Positions 1-8,403 of a DNA stretch of 64,000 nt are shown here, piece after piece. The stretch covers positions 1-64,000 of the forward strand of contig JAOSKV010000023.1 of NCBI GenBank assembly GCA_027493405.1, written 5' to 3'. Below the pieces are notes generated by a model, which did not search any database, was not told the DNA's origin, and worked only from the letters and a program-made list of their open reading frames with translations. A program made the position numbers and the translations under genes. Position 1 is the first letter of the stretch; each line of letters opens with the position of its first letter. Source of the stretch: FEB-22 sp003105195. GTDB taxonomy: Bacteria; Pseudomonadota; Alphaproteobacteria; Rhizobiales; Xanthobacteraceae.

Positions 1-1
1 C

Positions 2-1096
2 CCGATCCGCCTGTTCCTGTGCGGCGACGTCATGACGGGGCGCGGCATCGACCAGGCGCTGCCGCACCCCGCTCCGCCGCACCTCTACGAGAGCTACGCC
101 GACTCGGCGCAGCGCTACGTGGAGCTCGCCGAGGAGGCGAACGGGCCGATCGCGCGCCCGCTCGGCTTCGCCGACATCTGGGGCGCGGCAAGCGCGCCGA
201 TGCGCGCCTGCGATGCGCGCATCATCAATCTCGAGACCGCCATCACGCTGAGCGAGGACCACGCGCCGAAGGGCATCAACTACCGCATGAGCCCCGCGAA
301 TGCGCCCTGCCTCGCCGGGATCGACGGCTGCGCGCTCGCCAACAACCACGTGCTCGACTGGGGCCGCGCCGGGCTCCTCGACACGCTCGCCGCGCTCGAC
401 CGGCTCGGCATCCGCCGCTCCGGCGCGGGCCGGACCGCGCGCGAGGCGCGCGCGCCCGCGGTGCTGGAGATCGCCGGCAAGGGCCGCGTCCTGGTGTTCG
501 CCTGCGCCACGACCACCAGCGGCACGCCGCACGCCTGGGCGGCGGGCGAGGACACGCCCGGCGTCCACCTGCTGCCCGATCTGTCGGAGGCGACCGTGGA
601 GCTTGTCTCCGGCCTGATCCGCGAGACGCGCCGGCCGAACGACGTGGTCGTCGTGTCGGTCCACTGGGGACCGAACTGGGGCTACGAGGTCCCGGCCGCG
701 CAGCGGCGCTTCGCGCAGGCCCTGATCGAGCGCGCGGAGGTCGCGGTGGTGCACGGCCACTCCTCGCATCATCCGAAGGCGATCGAGGTGCACCGCGGCC
801 GGCTGATCCTCTACGGCTGCGGCGACTTCCTCAACGACTACGAGGGCATCGCGGGCTACGCGGAGTTCCGCGGCGACCTCGCGCTGATGTATCTTGCGTC
901 GATCGCCCCCGACACCGGCGCACTCGCCGCGCTCGACCTGGTGCCGCTGCGCATCGCGCGCTTCCGGCTCGTGCCCGCCTCCGCGGAAGAGGCCGCCTGG
1001 CTGCAGCAGACCCTCGACCGCGAGAGCCGGCGCTTCGGCACGCGCGTGCGGCTGCACGAGGGCCGGCTCGCGGCGAGCTGGGCCGGGGGGCCTTGA
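2..1096 (+). CDS. CapA-family (poly-gamma-glutamate synthesis-type) protein, 5' end cut by window
   Basis: The reading frame is open from base 2 and the first visible residues, IRLFLCGDVMTGRGID, are the conserved N-terminal CapA signature, so only a few codons are missing. The ATG at 32 lies inside this signature and is not the start. Further family motifs are LANNHVLDWG and VSVHWGPNWG followed by VHGHSSHHPK; these are metallophosphatase-like (calcineurin-fold) metal-site motifs. The family is named for a role in polyglutamate capsule synthesis, but most proteobacterial members are uncharacterised and no other cap genes are visible. The stop codon overlaps an FNR/FixK-type palindrome that serves the next gene. 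Family assignment is firm; function is unknown. Confidence 0.85.
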   Translation, partial: PIRLFLCGDVMTGRGIDQALPHPAPPHLYESYADSAQRYVELAEEANGPIARPLGFADIWGAASAPMRACDARIINLETAITLSEDHAPKGINYRMSPANAPCLAGIDGCALANNHVLDWGRAGLLDTLAALDRLGIRRSGAGRTAREARAPAVLEIAGKGRVLVFACATTTSGTPHAWAAGEDTPGVHLLPDLSEATVELVSGLIRETRRPNDVVVVSVHWGPNWGYEVPAAQRRFAQALIERAEVAVVHGHSSHHPKAIEVHRGRLILYGCGDFLNDYEGIAGYAEFRGDLALMYLASIAPDTGALAALDLVPLRIARFRLVPASAEEAAWLQQTLDRESRRFGTRVRLHEGRLAASWAGGP

Positions 1097-1106
1097 CGCA
1101 CATCAA
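1093..1106 (+). promoter_or_regulatory. FNR/FixK-type box TTGACGCACATCAA
   Basis: Perfect TTGA-N6-TCAA palindrome whose first arm contains the TGA stop of the CapA gene. It lies 34 bp upstream of the PhaC-like start at 1140. A site used at -41.5 would put the transcript start near 1141, at the start codon, so either the mRNA is leaderless or the true start lies further in. The identity as a Crp/Fnr-superfamily site is inferred from sequence and from its recurrence in this window. Confidence 0.75.
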
Positions 1107-1139
1107 CGCGCCGGCGCGCGCGCTGGAGCTGATAGGCTC

Positions 1140-2276
1140 ATGGCCGAGCGTCCACCGAATTTCCCGGCCTCAGCGTTCCTCTGGCCGGCCTACCTCGCGA
1201 GCTCGGCGGGCGAGGTTTCGGCCGCGATCGCGCAGCAGTGGCTCGCGCTCGCGGTCGGCCCGAAGCCCGATGCGCCGCCCGAGCCCGGCTGGACGACGCC
1301 CAACACGGTCGTGCTCGCGCTCAGGACCGTGCGCCTGCGCGATTTCGCGACGGCGCAGGCCGGAACGCCGACGCTCGTCTGCGCGCCCTTCGCGCTGCAC
1401 GGCGCGACCATCGTCGATCTCGCGCCGGGCCACAGCCTGGTCGCGGCGCTGCGCGCGACCGGGCTGCGGCGCCTGTTCGTCACCGACTGGCGCCCCGCCG
1501 CTCCCGACATGGGCGGCCTCGGCATCGACGACTACCTCGCCGACCTCAATGTCCTCATCGACGAGCTCGGCGGCCGCGCCGATCTCGTCGGCCTCTGTCA
1601 GGGCGGCTGGATGGCGCTCCTCTATGCGGCGCGCTTTCCCGGCAAGGTCCGCCGGCTCGTGCTCGCGGGCGCGCCGGTCGACATCGCGGCCGGAGACTCG
1701 CAGATTTCCGCGCTCGCGCGGGCGACGCCGCTCGCCGCGTTCCGCGAGCTGATCGACCATGGCGGCGGGTGCGTCGAGGGGCACGCGCTGCTGCGGCTGT
1801 GGAGCCCCGAGGCGCTCCCGGCGGAGGAGGTCCATCAGCTGCTGCAGGCGCAAGAGCCGCTCGAGTCCGCCGCCTTCGCGCGGCTCCAGGCCGTCTTCCA
1901 CGCGTGGTATCGCTGGACCCTGGACCTGCCGGGCGCCTACTACCTCGAGACCGTGGAGCGGCTGTTCAAGAACAACGAGCTCGCGACCGGCCGCTTCGTC
2001 GCGCTCGGACGCAGGATCGACCTCGCCGCCGTGCGCGCGCCGCTGTTCCTGATCGCCGCCCGCGACGACGAGGTGACGGCGCCGGCCCAGCTGTTCGCGG
2101 CCGAGCGGCTGGTCGGCAGCCGGGAGCTGCGCAAGGCGACCGCCCCGGGCCGTCACCTGAGCCTGTTCCTCGGCCGGCGCGCACTCGGCGAGGCCTGGCA
2201 GGAGGCGGCGCGCTGGCTCGCCGCGCCCGACGCGGATCCGCCGCGCAGGCGGCCGCGCGCCCGCGCCTCGGATTGA
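1140..2276 (+). CDS. PhaC-like alpha/beta hydrolase with Cys nucleophile
   Basis: The 378-residue protein has an alpha/beta-hydrolase fold. Its nucleophile elbow reads DLVGLCQGGWMALL, with Cys in place of Ser as in polyhydroxyalkanoate synthases (G-x-C-x-G). A Cys-Asp-His triad is completed by Asp in LIAARDDEVTAP and His in APGRHLSLFLG. It is far shorter than class I PHA synthases (about 590 residues) and closer in length to class III PhaC, so polymer synthesis is plausible but unproven. The ATG at 1140 is the first reasonable start; a weak GGAG lies 11 bases upstream. The longer open frame from 894 overlaps CapA and is not supported. An FNR/FixK box lies directly upstream and another overlaps its stop. 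Confidence 0.75.
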   Translation: MAERPPNFPASAFLWPAYLASSAGEVSAAIAQQWLALAVGPKPDAPPEPGWTTPNTVVLALRTVRLRDFATAQAGTPTLVCAPFALHGATIVDLAPGHSLVAALRATGLRRLFVTDWRPAAPDMGGLGIDDYLADLNVLIDELGGRADLVGLCQGGWMALLYAARFPGKVRRLVLAGAPVDIAAGDSQISALARATPLAAFRELIDHGGGCVEGHALLRLWSPEALPAEEVHQLLQAQEPLESAAFARLQAVFHAWYRWTLDLPGAYYLETVERLFKNNELATGRFVALGRRIDLAAVRAPLFLIAARDDEVTAPAQLFAAERLVGSRELRKATAPGRHLSLFLGRRALGEAWQEAARWLAAPDADPPRRRPRARASD

Positions 2277-2286
2277 GCCACATCAA
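2273..2286 (+). promoter_or_regulatory. FNR/FixK-type box TTGAGCCACATCAA
   Basis: Perfect TTGA-N6-TCAA palindrome. Its first arm contains the TGA stop of the PhaC-like gene. The next gene starts at 2376 with an AAAGGAGG ribosome-binding site at about 2363-2370. A -41.5 placement predicts a transcript start near 2321 and a leader of about 55 bases. Confidence 0.75.
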
Positions 2287-2375
2287 TGAACCCGCTGCGC
2301 GCCCCCGGTTGACTGGCTGGCGTCGAGACGTGCGCCCATCGCCAAGGCCCCGACCGGCCGTCAAAGGAGGCCGCG

Positions 2376-2793
2376 ATGCTGAAGACGCTCACTGTCGCCC
2401 AGGCGAGTTTCATCGCCCTGCTGGCCAGGACCGCGCGTGCCCAGCGCGACGCCGGGCTCGTCCATGTGCCGGAACGGGATCTCGCCGCGAGCAAAGGCGC
2501 GCGCGGCGATCACAACCCGACGGCGGCCGAGCTCGGGCTCGAGACCGTGCGGCCGGACGACCTGCAGGCGAAGGCGCTGCGCGATGCCGTCGCGGAGCTT
2601 CCCCCGAGGCGCGCACCGAGCTCTGGATCCTGATGCGCATCGGCCAGGGCGACCTCGCGGCCGAGAAATGGCACCACGGCGCCGTCGACGCGGCCCGGCT
2701 CGGCGATGCCGTCGTCACGGCCGCGCTGGTCGAGGACGCCGACCTCCACGCGCATCTCGCCAAGGGCCTCTACCAGGCGGGCTGGGCGCCTGA
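2376..2793 (+). CDS. DUF3775-like protein, one frameshift
   Basis: The first 75 or so residues (from MLKTLTVAQASF) and the continuation in a second frame (EARTELWILMRIGQGDLAAEKW, VEDADLHAHLAKGLYQAGW) form one small acidic protein. It resembles the intact DUF3775 gene at 4650-5102, sharing the -L..L.-IG/LG-x-x-D-x-A-A-x-W core. The join is at the CCCCC run 2601-2605, where one base appears to be missing. A strong Shine-Dalgarno precedes the ATG at 2376. The 3' end is uncertain: the conserved text ends around 2790 and the nearest stop, in the third frame, is at 2793. Function of DUF3775 proteins is not established. The promoter carries an FNR/FixK box. Confidence 0.6.
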
Positions 2794-2819
2794 CGCCCGG
2801 CGGCGTCGCCCCGCGCGTC

Positions 2820-3719
2820 TCAGTGCGCGTCCGCGCGCGGATGCTCGTAGACCGCATAGCAATCCGGCTCGCGCCCGCGCACCACCCGCTTGCCCGCGAG
2901 CGCGCCGCGCGTCTCGGTCACCACCGTGCGCTGCGCCTCGCCGCCCGCGTCGGAGTGGAAGTAGAGCACCACCCAGTCCTCGACCTTGTCGATCTCGTGG
3001 GCGCGCGCCGTGTTGGAATAGAGCGCCGTGAAGTGCCACTTGCCGCGGTCGGTGTGCAGGATCGGCAGCCAGGCCTCGCCGCGCGGGTTGAACCGCTTCG
3101 GCGCGATCGTCCTCAGCGTCTTCGCCGCGGCTCTGGTGCGGTACTCGCGGTCGACATCGAGCAGCGTCGCGACGTCCGGCTCGTCGGCGGGCCGCGTGCG
3201 CACCGCGCGTACGCGCGCCAGCATCTGGCCGACCGCCGCGCGCAGCAGCGCGAGCCGGCGCACCCCGATGCCGGGCACCCGCACGTCCTTCTCGTGCAGC
3301 GCGGCCTCGAGCTGCTCGAGCGTCTCCACGTGCAGGCTCTCGTGCAGGCGCTTCGCCAGCGCCGGCCCGACGCCCGGGATGCTGCAGAACACGTCGAGCG
3401 GGCCGGCGGAGCCGCGCAGCCGCTCCAGGTAGATCCAGCGCCCGGTGCGCGCGAGCTCCGCGAGCGCGGCCGCGATGCGCGGCCCGACGCCGGGGATCCG
3501 GTCGAGGGCGTCGATGCCGCCCTCCGCGAAGATCGCGCCGAGGTCGGTGTCGAGCGCCGCCACCGCGTCGGCCGCGCGGCGGAAGGCCGCCACGCGATAG
3601 GGATTGTCGTCCTGGTGGGCGAGCAGCTCCGCCGCCTCGCGCAGCCGCTCGGCGGCGAGCAGGTTGATCGGGAATGCCTGCCCGCATCCCGGCTGCGACG
3701 GCGCCGTCGTGCTCGCCAC
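2820..3719 (-). CDS. Helix-hairpin-helix DNA-binding protein (PolX/Pol-beta N-terminal-like)
   Basis: The roughly 300-residue protein starts with a Pol-beta 8-kDa-like region (NPYRVAAFRRAADAVAAL), followed by three helix-hairpin-helix segments: RIPGVGPRIAAALAEL, SIPGVGPALAKRLHES and VPGIGVRRLALL. The C-terminal half (residues about 200-300) has no polymerase Asp pair or PHP exonuclease domain that I can see. It is therefore a stand-alone DNA-binding protein, not a full PolX. I chose the GTG at 3719 because AGGGAGGG lies 5-6 bases upstream; a GTG at 3743 is the alternative. An FNR/FixK box at 3791-3804 sits 72 bp upstream, giving a predicted transcript start near 3756. DNA-repair or DNA-protection roles are inference. 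Confidence 0.7.
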   Translation of the reverse strand: MASTTAPSQPGCGQAFPINLLAAERLREAAELLAHQDDNPYRVAAFRRAADAVAALDTDLGAIFAEGGIDALDRIPGVGPRIAAALAELARTGRWIYLERLRGSAGPLDVFCSIPGVGPALAKRLHESLHVETLEQLEAALHEKDVRVPGIGVRRLALLRAAVGQMLARVRAVRTRPADEPDVATLLDVDREYRTRAAAKTLRTIAPKRFNPRGEAWLPILHTDRGKWHFTALYSNTARAHEIDKVEDWVVLYFHSDAGGEAQRTVVTETRGALAGKRVVRGREPDCYAVYEHPRADAH

Positions 3720-3790
3720 CGTGACCCTCCCTGGAGATTCCACCGTCCCGTGCCCGCCGCCAGCCTTGCCGGTTCGATCCGCCGCCGTCT

Positions 3791-3804
3791 TTGACGGCGA
3801 TCAA
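3791..3804 (-). promoter_or_regulatory. FNR/FixK-type box TTGACGGCGATCAA
   Basis: Perfect TTGA-N6-TCAA palindrome between the cheR-like gene and the helix-hairpin-helix gene. On the minus strand the TGA inside its first arm (3803-3801) is the probable stop of the cheR-like gene, repeating the stop-codon overlap seen at 1093 and 2273. Confidence 0.7.
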
Positions 3805-4642
3805 CGGGCCGGCGCGCATGGCGCGGGGGCTTGCGGTGGATCAGCGGCGCCTCGGCCAGCGGGATCAGCCCGGGCCCGCCGTCGGGCAGGCGCTCATGGC
3901 TGCCGATCACGAGGTAGCCGCCCGGCCGCAGCGGCTCGGTGAGCCGCGCCAGCACGGCGCGTTGCAGCGCCGGCGCGAAGTAGGTGAAGGCGACATGGCG
4001 GCAGAGAACGAGGTCGAACCGGCCCGGCGGCGCCTCGCTCCGCAGGTCCTGCTTCACGAAGGCGATGCCTTCGCGATGCGCCGGCTTCACGCAGAAGAGG
4101 CCGTTCTTGCGCGCGAAGGCGGCGGCGGTCAGGGCCGGCGGCAGCTCCCGTAGGCTGCCCGGCGCGAAGCAGCCCGCCCGCGCCCGTTCGAGCATGACGT
4201 CGTCGATGTCGGTTGCCGTGAGCGCGAGCGCGGCCCCCGGACGGGACGGCGCCACCTCCAGGTCCCAGATGATCCTCAGCGTGTAGGGCTCCTCGCCCGA
4301 GGCGCAGCCCGCCGACCAGGCGCGCGCCGCGCGCCCCTCGCGCCGCGCGCGCGCCGCGATCTCGGGCAGGACCTGGCGCCGCAGCGTCTCGAACACCTGC
4401 CGGTCGCGGAAGAAGCGCGAGATCGTGATGTGGCAGCAGGCATCGAAGGCGCGCCATTCCGCCGGGTCGGCCTCGAGCCGCGCGCGGTAGGCGGCGAGAT
4501 CCGCGAGGCCGAGCTTCCCCAGGCGTCGGTTCAGGCGCTTGCAGACCTGGCGGCGCACCTTGCGGAAGCCGGGCCAGGCGAGCGCGCAGCGCGGCAGCGC
4601 CCATTGCAGGAAGGCGATGCAGTCGGCGTCCCCGCCCGGCAT
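3801..4642 (-). CDS. CheR-family SAM-dependent methyltransferase
   Basis: An all-helical N-terminal part is followed by a Rossmann methyltransferase domain. The signature WSAGCASGEEPYTL is the SAM-binding motif of CheR proteins, preceded by TISRFFRDRQVFETL. No chemotaxis genes are nearby, so the substrate may not be a chemoreceptor. The ATG at 4642 follows the DUF3775 stop by 7 bases, so it is the last gene of the archease-rtcB operon. The frame runs on past 3801 without a stop; one missing base around the run at 3826-3830 would bring a TGA at 3803-3801 into frame, which I take as the real end. Family is firm; the C-terminal ten residues are uncertain. Confidence 0.7.
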
Positions 4643-4649
4643 GGAAGCG

Positions 4650-5102
4650 TCACAGGCGCTCGATCTCGTACTCCTCGCAGGAATAGCCGAGCAGCGACAA
4701 GCCCTCCTCGAGGTAGTCGCCGAGCAGCGGCATCCCCAGCAGATAGTCGCAGGTGCGCGCATTGTGCAGGCGCGCCGCCTCCGCGCGCACCTCGGCCCAG
4801 TCGGCCGCGACATGGTCCTCGCGCCCGAGCCAGGCCAGCGCCACGAGGTCGACCTGCTCGTCGACCGACAGGGCGTTGATCAGCGAGGTCAGCTCCTCGA
4901 CCACCGGGTCGTCCTCCCGGTCCTCGAGCACCGACACGTCCTTGTCGTCCGACGGGTTGGAGCCGGGGTCGGGTTCGGTCACCGCATCCTTGGCGTCGAA
5001 CTCCCGCGCCTTGATCATGATGAAGCAGACCTTCTCGGGCGAGATGGTCAGCACACCCTGCTCGGCGCCGGTCTCCTCGGTCTGGCGCGATCGTCTGGTC
5101 AT
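4650..5102 (-). CDS. DUF3775 domain protein
   Basis: An intact 150-residue acidic protein. The stretch ISPEKVCFIMIKAREFDAKD followed by PDPGSNPSDD is the typical N-terminal part of DUF3775 proteins of alphaproteobacteria, and VDLVALAWLGREDHVAADW is the conserved core. No catalytic motif or membrane segment is visible. It starts 4 bases after the stop of the cysteine desulfurase gene and ends 7 bases before the cheR-like ATG, so it is co-transcribed with both. A second DUF3775-like gene lies at 2376. Function is unknown; the operon context suggests a part in RNA or protein maintenance under low oxygen, which is inference. Confidence 0.8.
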   Translation of the reverse strand: MTRRSRQTEETGAEQGVLTISPEKVCFIMIKAREFDAKDAVTEPDPGSNPSDDKDVSVLEDREDDPVVEELTSLINALSVDEQVDLVALAWLGREDHVAADWAEVRAEAARLHNARTCDYLLGMPLLGDYLEEGLSLLGYSCEEYEIERL

Positions 5103-5106
5103 GGCT

Positions 5107-6398
5107 TCACCTCATTCTGGGCGGCGGCGGGGCGCCGGGTTTCGCCGGAGCCGCCTGCGCGGCGCGCCGCCGCGTGCGACCGGCCATCAGCCGCCCGATC
5201 CCGTCGAGCAGCGCATCCACGTCGTCCCCGGCCACGTAGGGCGCGAGGCTCGCGCGCGCGGCGCCGTCGACGCCGAAGGCACGGACCAGCGGCTGGGCGC
5301 AATGATAGCCGCCGCGCAGGGCGACGCCGCCCAGGTCGAGCGCACGACAGACCTCCTCGGCCGAAACGCCGTCCACCGCGAAGGTGACGACGCCGCGGCG
5401 GTCGCGCGTGTCGGCCGGGCCGAGCACGCGGATGCCCGGGAAGGTCGCGAGGCCGTCGAGAATGCGGCGCGTGAGGGCGAGCTCGTGGCGCTGGATCGCG
5501 GGCCAGGGAAGCGCGCGCATCCAGTCGAGCGCCACGCCGAGCCCGATCGCCGCCGCGATCGGCGGCGTGCCGGCCTCGAAGCGGCGCGGCGGCGCGCGGA
5601 AGCTGGCGCTCTCCAGCGTGACCCGGTCGATCATCTGCCCGCCGGTCATCAGCGGCGGCATCGCGGCGATGAGCTCGCGCCGCCCCCACAGCACGCCGAT
5701 GCCGGTCGGGCCATAGGCCTTGTGCCCCGCGAAGGCGTAGAAATCGATATCGAGCCGGCGCACGTCCACCGGGCCGTGCGGCGCGCGCTGGGCGCCGTCG
5801 AGCGCCACCCGGGCGCCGACCGCGTGCGCGGCCGCGACCACCCGGCGCACGTCGGTGAGCGCGCCGGTGACGTTCGAGCAGTGCGTGAGCGCGACCAGCC
5901 GGCAGCGCGGCGTGATCTCGCTCTCCAGCCAGTCGAGGTCGAGCCGGCCGTCCGGCGTCATCGGCAGGAACCGCAGCGTCACGCCGCGCCGGCGCGCGAG
6001 CTGCTGCCAGGGCACCAGGTTGCTGTGATGCTCGAGCACCGAGAGCAGGATCTCGTCGCCCTCGCGCAGCGAGGACCCGAACCCGTGCGCCAGCAGGTTG
6101 AGCGCCGAGGTCGCGCCCGGCCGTGAACACGACCTCGTCGGGCGCGGCATGGAGGAAGCGCGCGACGCCGCGGCGCGCCCCGTCATAGGCCTCGGTCGCC
6201 GCGCGGGCGCGCCGGTGCACGCATTCGTGGACATTGGCGCGCGCCCCGATCTCGAAAGCGCCGCAGCGCGGCGAGCACGACCTCGGGCATCTGCGCGGTC
6301 GCCGCGTTGTCGAGATAGTGCAGCCCGGGATCGGCGAGGCCCGGGAACTCCCGCTTCAGGGCGGCGGCGTCGAAGGCGCGATCGCGCGGCGCGTCCAT
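5107..6398 (-). CDS. Cysteine desulfurase, SufS/CsdA type, two frameshifts
   Basis: A PLP-dependent class V aminotransferase-fold enzyme that would release sulfur from cysteine for Fe-S clusters or RNA thiolation. Motifs: N-terminal FPGLADPGLHYLDNAAT; LEHHSNLVPWQ; the PLP lysine in AFAGHKAYGPTGIGVLWG; and the persulfide cysteine in RGGYHCAQPL. The frame breaks twice: an extra base in AAA at 6255-6257 and one in CCC at 6116-6118. Removing both restores a continuous protein of about 430 residues. The ATG at 6398 lies 4 bases after the restored rtcB stop and the stop is 4 bases before the DUF3775 start. No scaffold or suf genes are adjacent, so the sulfur acceptor is unknown. Confidence 0.75.
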
Positions 6399-6402
6399 GG
6401 GC

Positions 6403-7834
6403 TCAGCCCTTGATGCAGATCAGCGGCGTCAGCCGCGCGACGCGGCGCGCGAGCCCCGGCATGCTCGGCCGCCGCCACCACCGCGCCCACGTCCTTGTAG
6501 GCGCCGGGCGCCTCCTCGGCGACGCCGCGCGTCGACACGCTCTTGACCAGGATCCCCTGCGCGGCGAGCTCGTCGACGATGCGCCGCCCGCTCCAGTGGC
6601 GCAGCGCCGCGTGGCGCGACATCGCCCGCCCGGCGCCGTGACAGGCCGAGGAGAAGGCCTTCGCCTCGCTCTCCGCCGCGCCGACCAGGATGTACGAGCC
6701 GGTGCCCATGCTGCCGCCGATCAGCACCGGCTGGCCGGTCGCGCGCAGCGCCGCGGGCAGGCTCGCGTGCCCGGGCCCGAAGGCGCGGGTCGCCCCCTTG
6801 CGATGGACGAACAGGTCGCGGGTCTTTCCGTCGACCGAATGCGGCTCCACCTTGCAGGTGTTGTGCGAGACGTCGAACAGGAGGCGCAGGTCCGCCTCCG
6901 GGAAGAAGTGGCCGAAGACGCGCCGCGCGAAATGCCCGAGGATCTCGCGGTTCGCCAGCGCGCAGTTGATCCCCGCGCGCATGGCGCCGAGGTAGCGCTG
7001 CCCGATCTCCGAGCGGATCGGCGCGCAGGCGAGCTCGCGGTCGGGCAGCCCGATGCCGGCGGCCTGCGCGGCGATCACCATCTCCTTGAGGAACTCGGTG
7101 CCGATCTGGTGGCCGAGCCCGCGCGAGCCGCAATGGATCGTCACCACGACCTCGTTCTCGGCGAGGCCGAAGCCCTCGGCGACGGGCGCGTCGAAGATCT
7201 CGGCGACCGCCTGCACCTCGAGATAGTGGTTGCCGGAGCCGAGCGTGCCCATCTCGCGGCGCTGGCGCTCCTTGGCATGCGCGGAGACACAGGCGGGCTC
7301 GGCGCCCGCCATCGTGCCGCCTTCCTCGATGCGTTCGAGATCGCGCGCCTCGCCCCAGCCGCGCGCGACCGCCCAGGCGGCGCCGCCCGCGAGCATCGCC
7401 TCCATCTCGAACGGATCGAGCGCGATCGCGCCGCGGCTGCCGAGCCCGGCCGGGATCTCCCGGAACAGGCTCTCGGCGAGCGATTGCTGCACCTGCCGGA
7501 TCGCCGGCACCGCGAGGCCGGTGAGCATGGTCCGCACGCCGCAGGAGATGTCGAAGCCGACGCCGCCCGCCGAGACCACGCCGTCCTCGTCCGGATCGAA
7601 GGCCGCCACGCCGCCGATCGGGAAGCCGTAGCCCCAGTGGGCGTCCGGCATCACATAGGAGGCCTTGACGATGCCGGGCAGGGTCGCGACGTTCACGGCC
7701 TGCTCGTAGACCTTGTCGTCCATGGCGCGGATCAGGTCTTCGTCCGCATAGATGACGGCCGGCACGCGCATGGCGCCGTGCGGCTCCACCCGCCAGGCCG
7801 TGGCATCGACGCGGGTGAAGCGGGCCGGGTCCAT
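6403..7834 (-). CDS. rtcB: RNA-splicing ligase RtcB, frameshift near 3' end
   Basis: GTP-dependent 3'-phosphate/5'-OH RNA ligase that reseals broken RNA. Motifs in order: GGVGFDISCGVRT, HCGSRGLGHQ, GINCALANREI, FDVSHNTCKVE, GGSMGTGSYILVG, and CHGAGRAMSR with the histidine that carries GMP. The apparent reading frame stops at 6356 with an atypical tail. Removing one base from the CCCC at 6454-6457 gives LARRVARLTPLICIKG and a TGA at 6405-6403, the normal RtcB C-terminus. The ATG at 7834 is one base after the archease stop. Archease is the known activator of RtcB, so the pair is functionally coherent. Confidence 0.92.
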
Positions 7835-7835
7835 G

Positions 7836-8279
7836 TCACACGTCCACGATGCAGGCCGCCGACCAGAGGCCGCCGGCGTCTTGCGCCACCTTCAGCGCCG
7901 TATAGGTCGCGCCCTTCGGCTCGCAGGCCGGTGCATGCCGCGCGACGTCGATCGGCTCGCCCCGAAGCGTGCCCGCGAGGCGCCCGTCCGCGATGGTCAC
8001 GGCGAAGCGCGCGAACAGCATCTTGCGCACCGCCATCTCGTAGATGATCGCATTGAGCCACGCGACGAACAGGAGCTCGAGGTCCGGCGCCGTGCAGCTC
8101 ACCTCGACCGCCGTGGCGGGCGCGACCTCGGCATCGGTGACGATCGCGGTCAGCGCCATCGCGGCCTGCGCGAAGGCCTCTTCGGGCGTCGCGCCGTAGC
8201 CGCGCACGCCGACATCGGCGTCGTGCGGGAAGTGCTCCCAGCGGGCCGTGCCCCTGGTCGCCGGCGCGGAGCCGTTCAT
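7836..8279 (-). CDS. Archease, RtcB activator
   Basis: The 147-residue protein matches the archease family: FPHDADVGVRGYG carries the metal-binding aspartates, ELLFVAWLNAIIYEM is the conserved helix, and EPKGATYTALKV is the C-terminal signature. Archease accelerates guanylylation and turnover of RtcB, encoded one base downstream. I chose the ATG at 8279 because GAAAGG lies about 8 bases upstream and the protein then begins just ahead of the family core; the longer frame from 8345 runs into the FNR/FixK palindrome. First gene of a five-gene operon, divergent from hsp20 and sharing its promoter region. Confidence 0.88.
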   Translation of the reverse strand: MNGSAPATRGTARWEHFPHDADVGVRGYGATPEEAFAQAAMALTAIVTDAEVAPATAVEVSCTAPDLELLFVAWLNAIIYEMAVRKMLFARFAVTIADGRLAGTLRGEPIDVARHAPACEPKGATYTALKVAQDAGGLWSAACIVDV

Positions 8280-8331
8280 GCGCGGGCCTTTCGCGAAGAG
8301 CGAAGGAGAGCGCATCGCCGGCGCGGCGGCG

Positions 8332-8380
8332 TTGACCTGGATCAACGCGACCGCACCGGCCGCTCCTACACTTCATCGCA
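8332..8380 (+). promoter_or_regulatory. FNR/FixK box TTGACCTGGATCAA and -10 TACACT, hsp20/archease divergent promoter
   Basis: The perfect palindrome is at 8332-8345. A TACACT hexamer at 8367-8372 starts 28.5 bases from the palindrome centre, so transcription would start near 8380, the geometry of class II FNR/FixK activation (-41.5). The ATG of hsp20 follows at 8404 with AAGGAGGAG before it. Being symmetric, the site may also act on the archease operon, whose start is 52 bp away on the other side; I see no equally good -10 in that direction. Confidence 0.8.
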
Positions 8381-8403
8381 TTCCCAACCGAAGGAGGAGA
8401 GCC

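Noticed and set aside
6098..8047. A 649-codon plus-strand open frame
   Set aside because: Antisense to rtcB and the cysteine desulfurase, both strongly supported by catalytic motifs.
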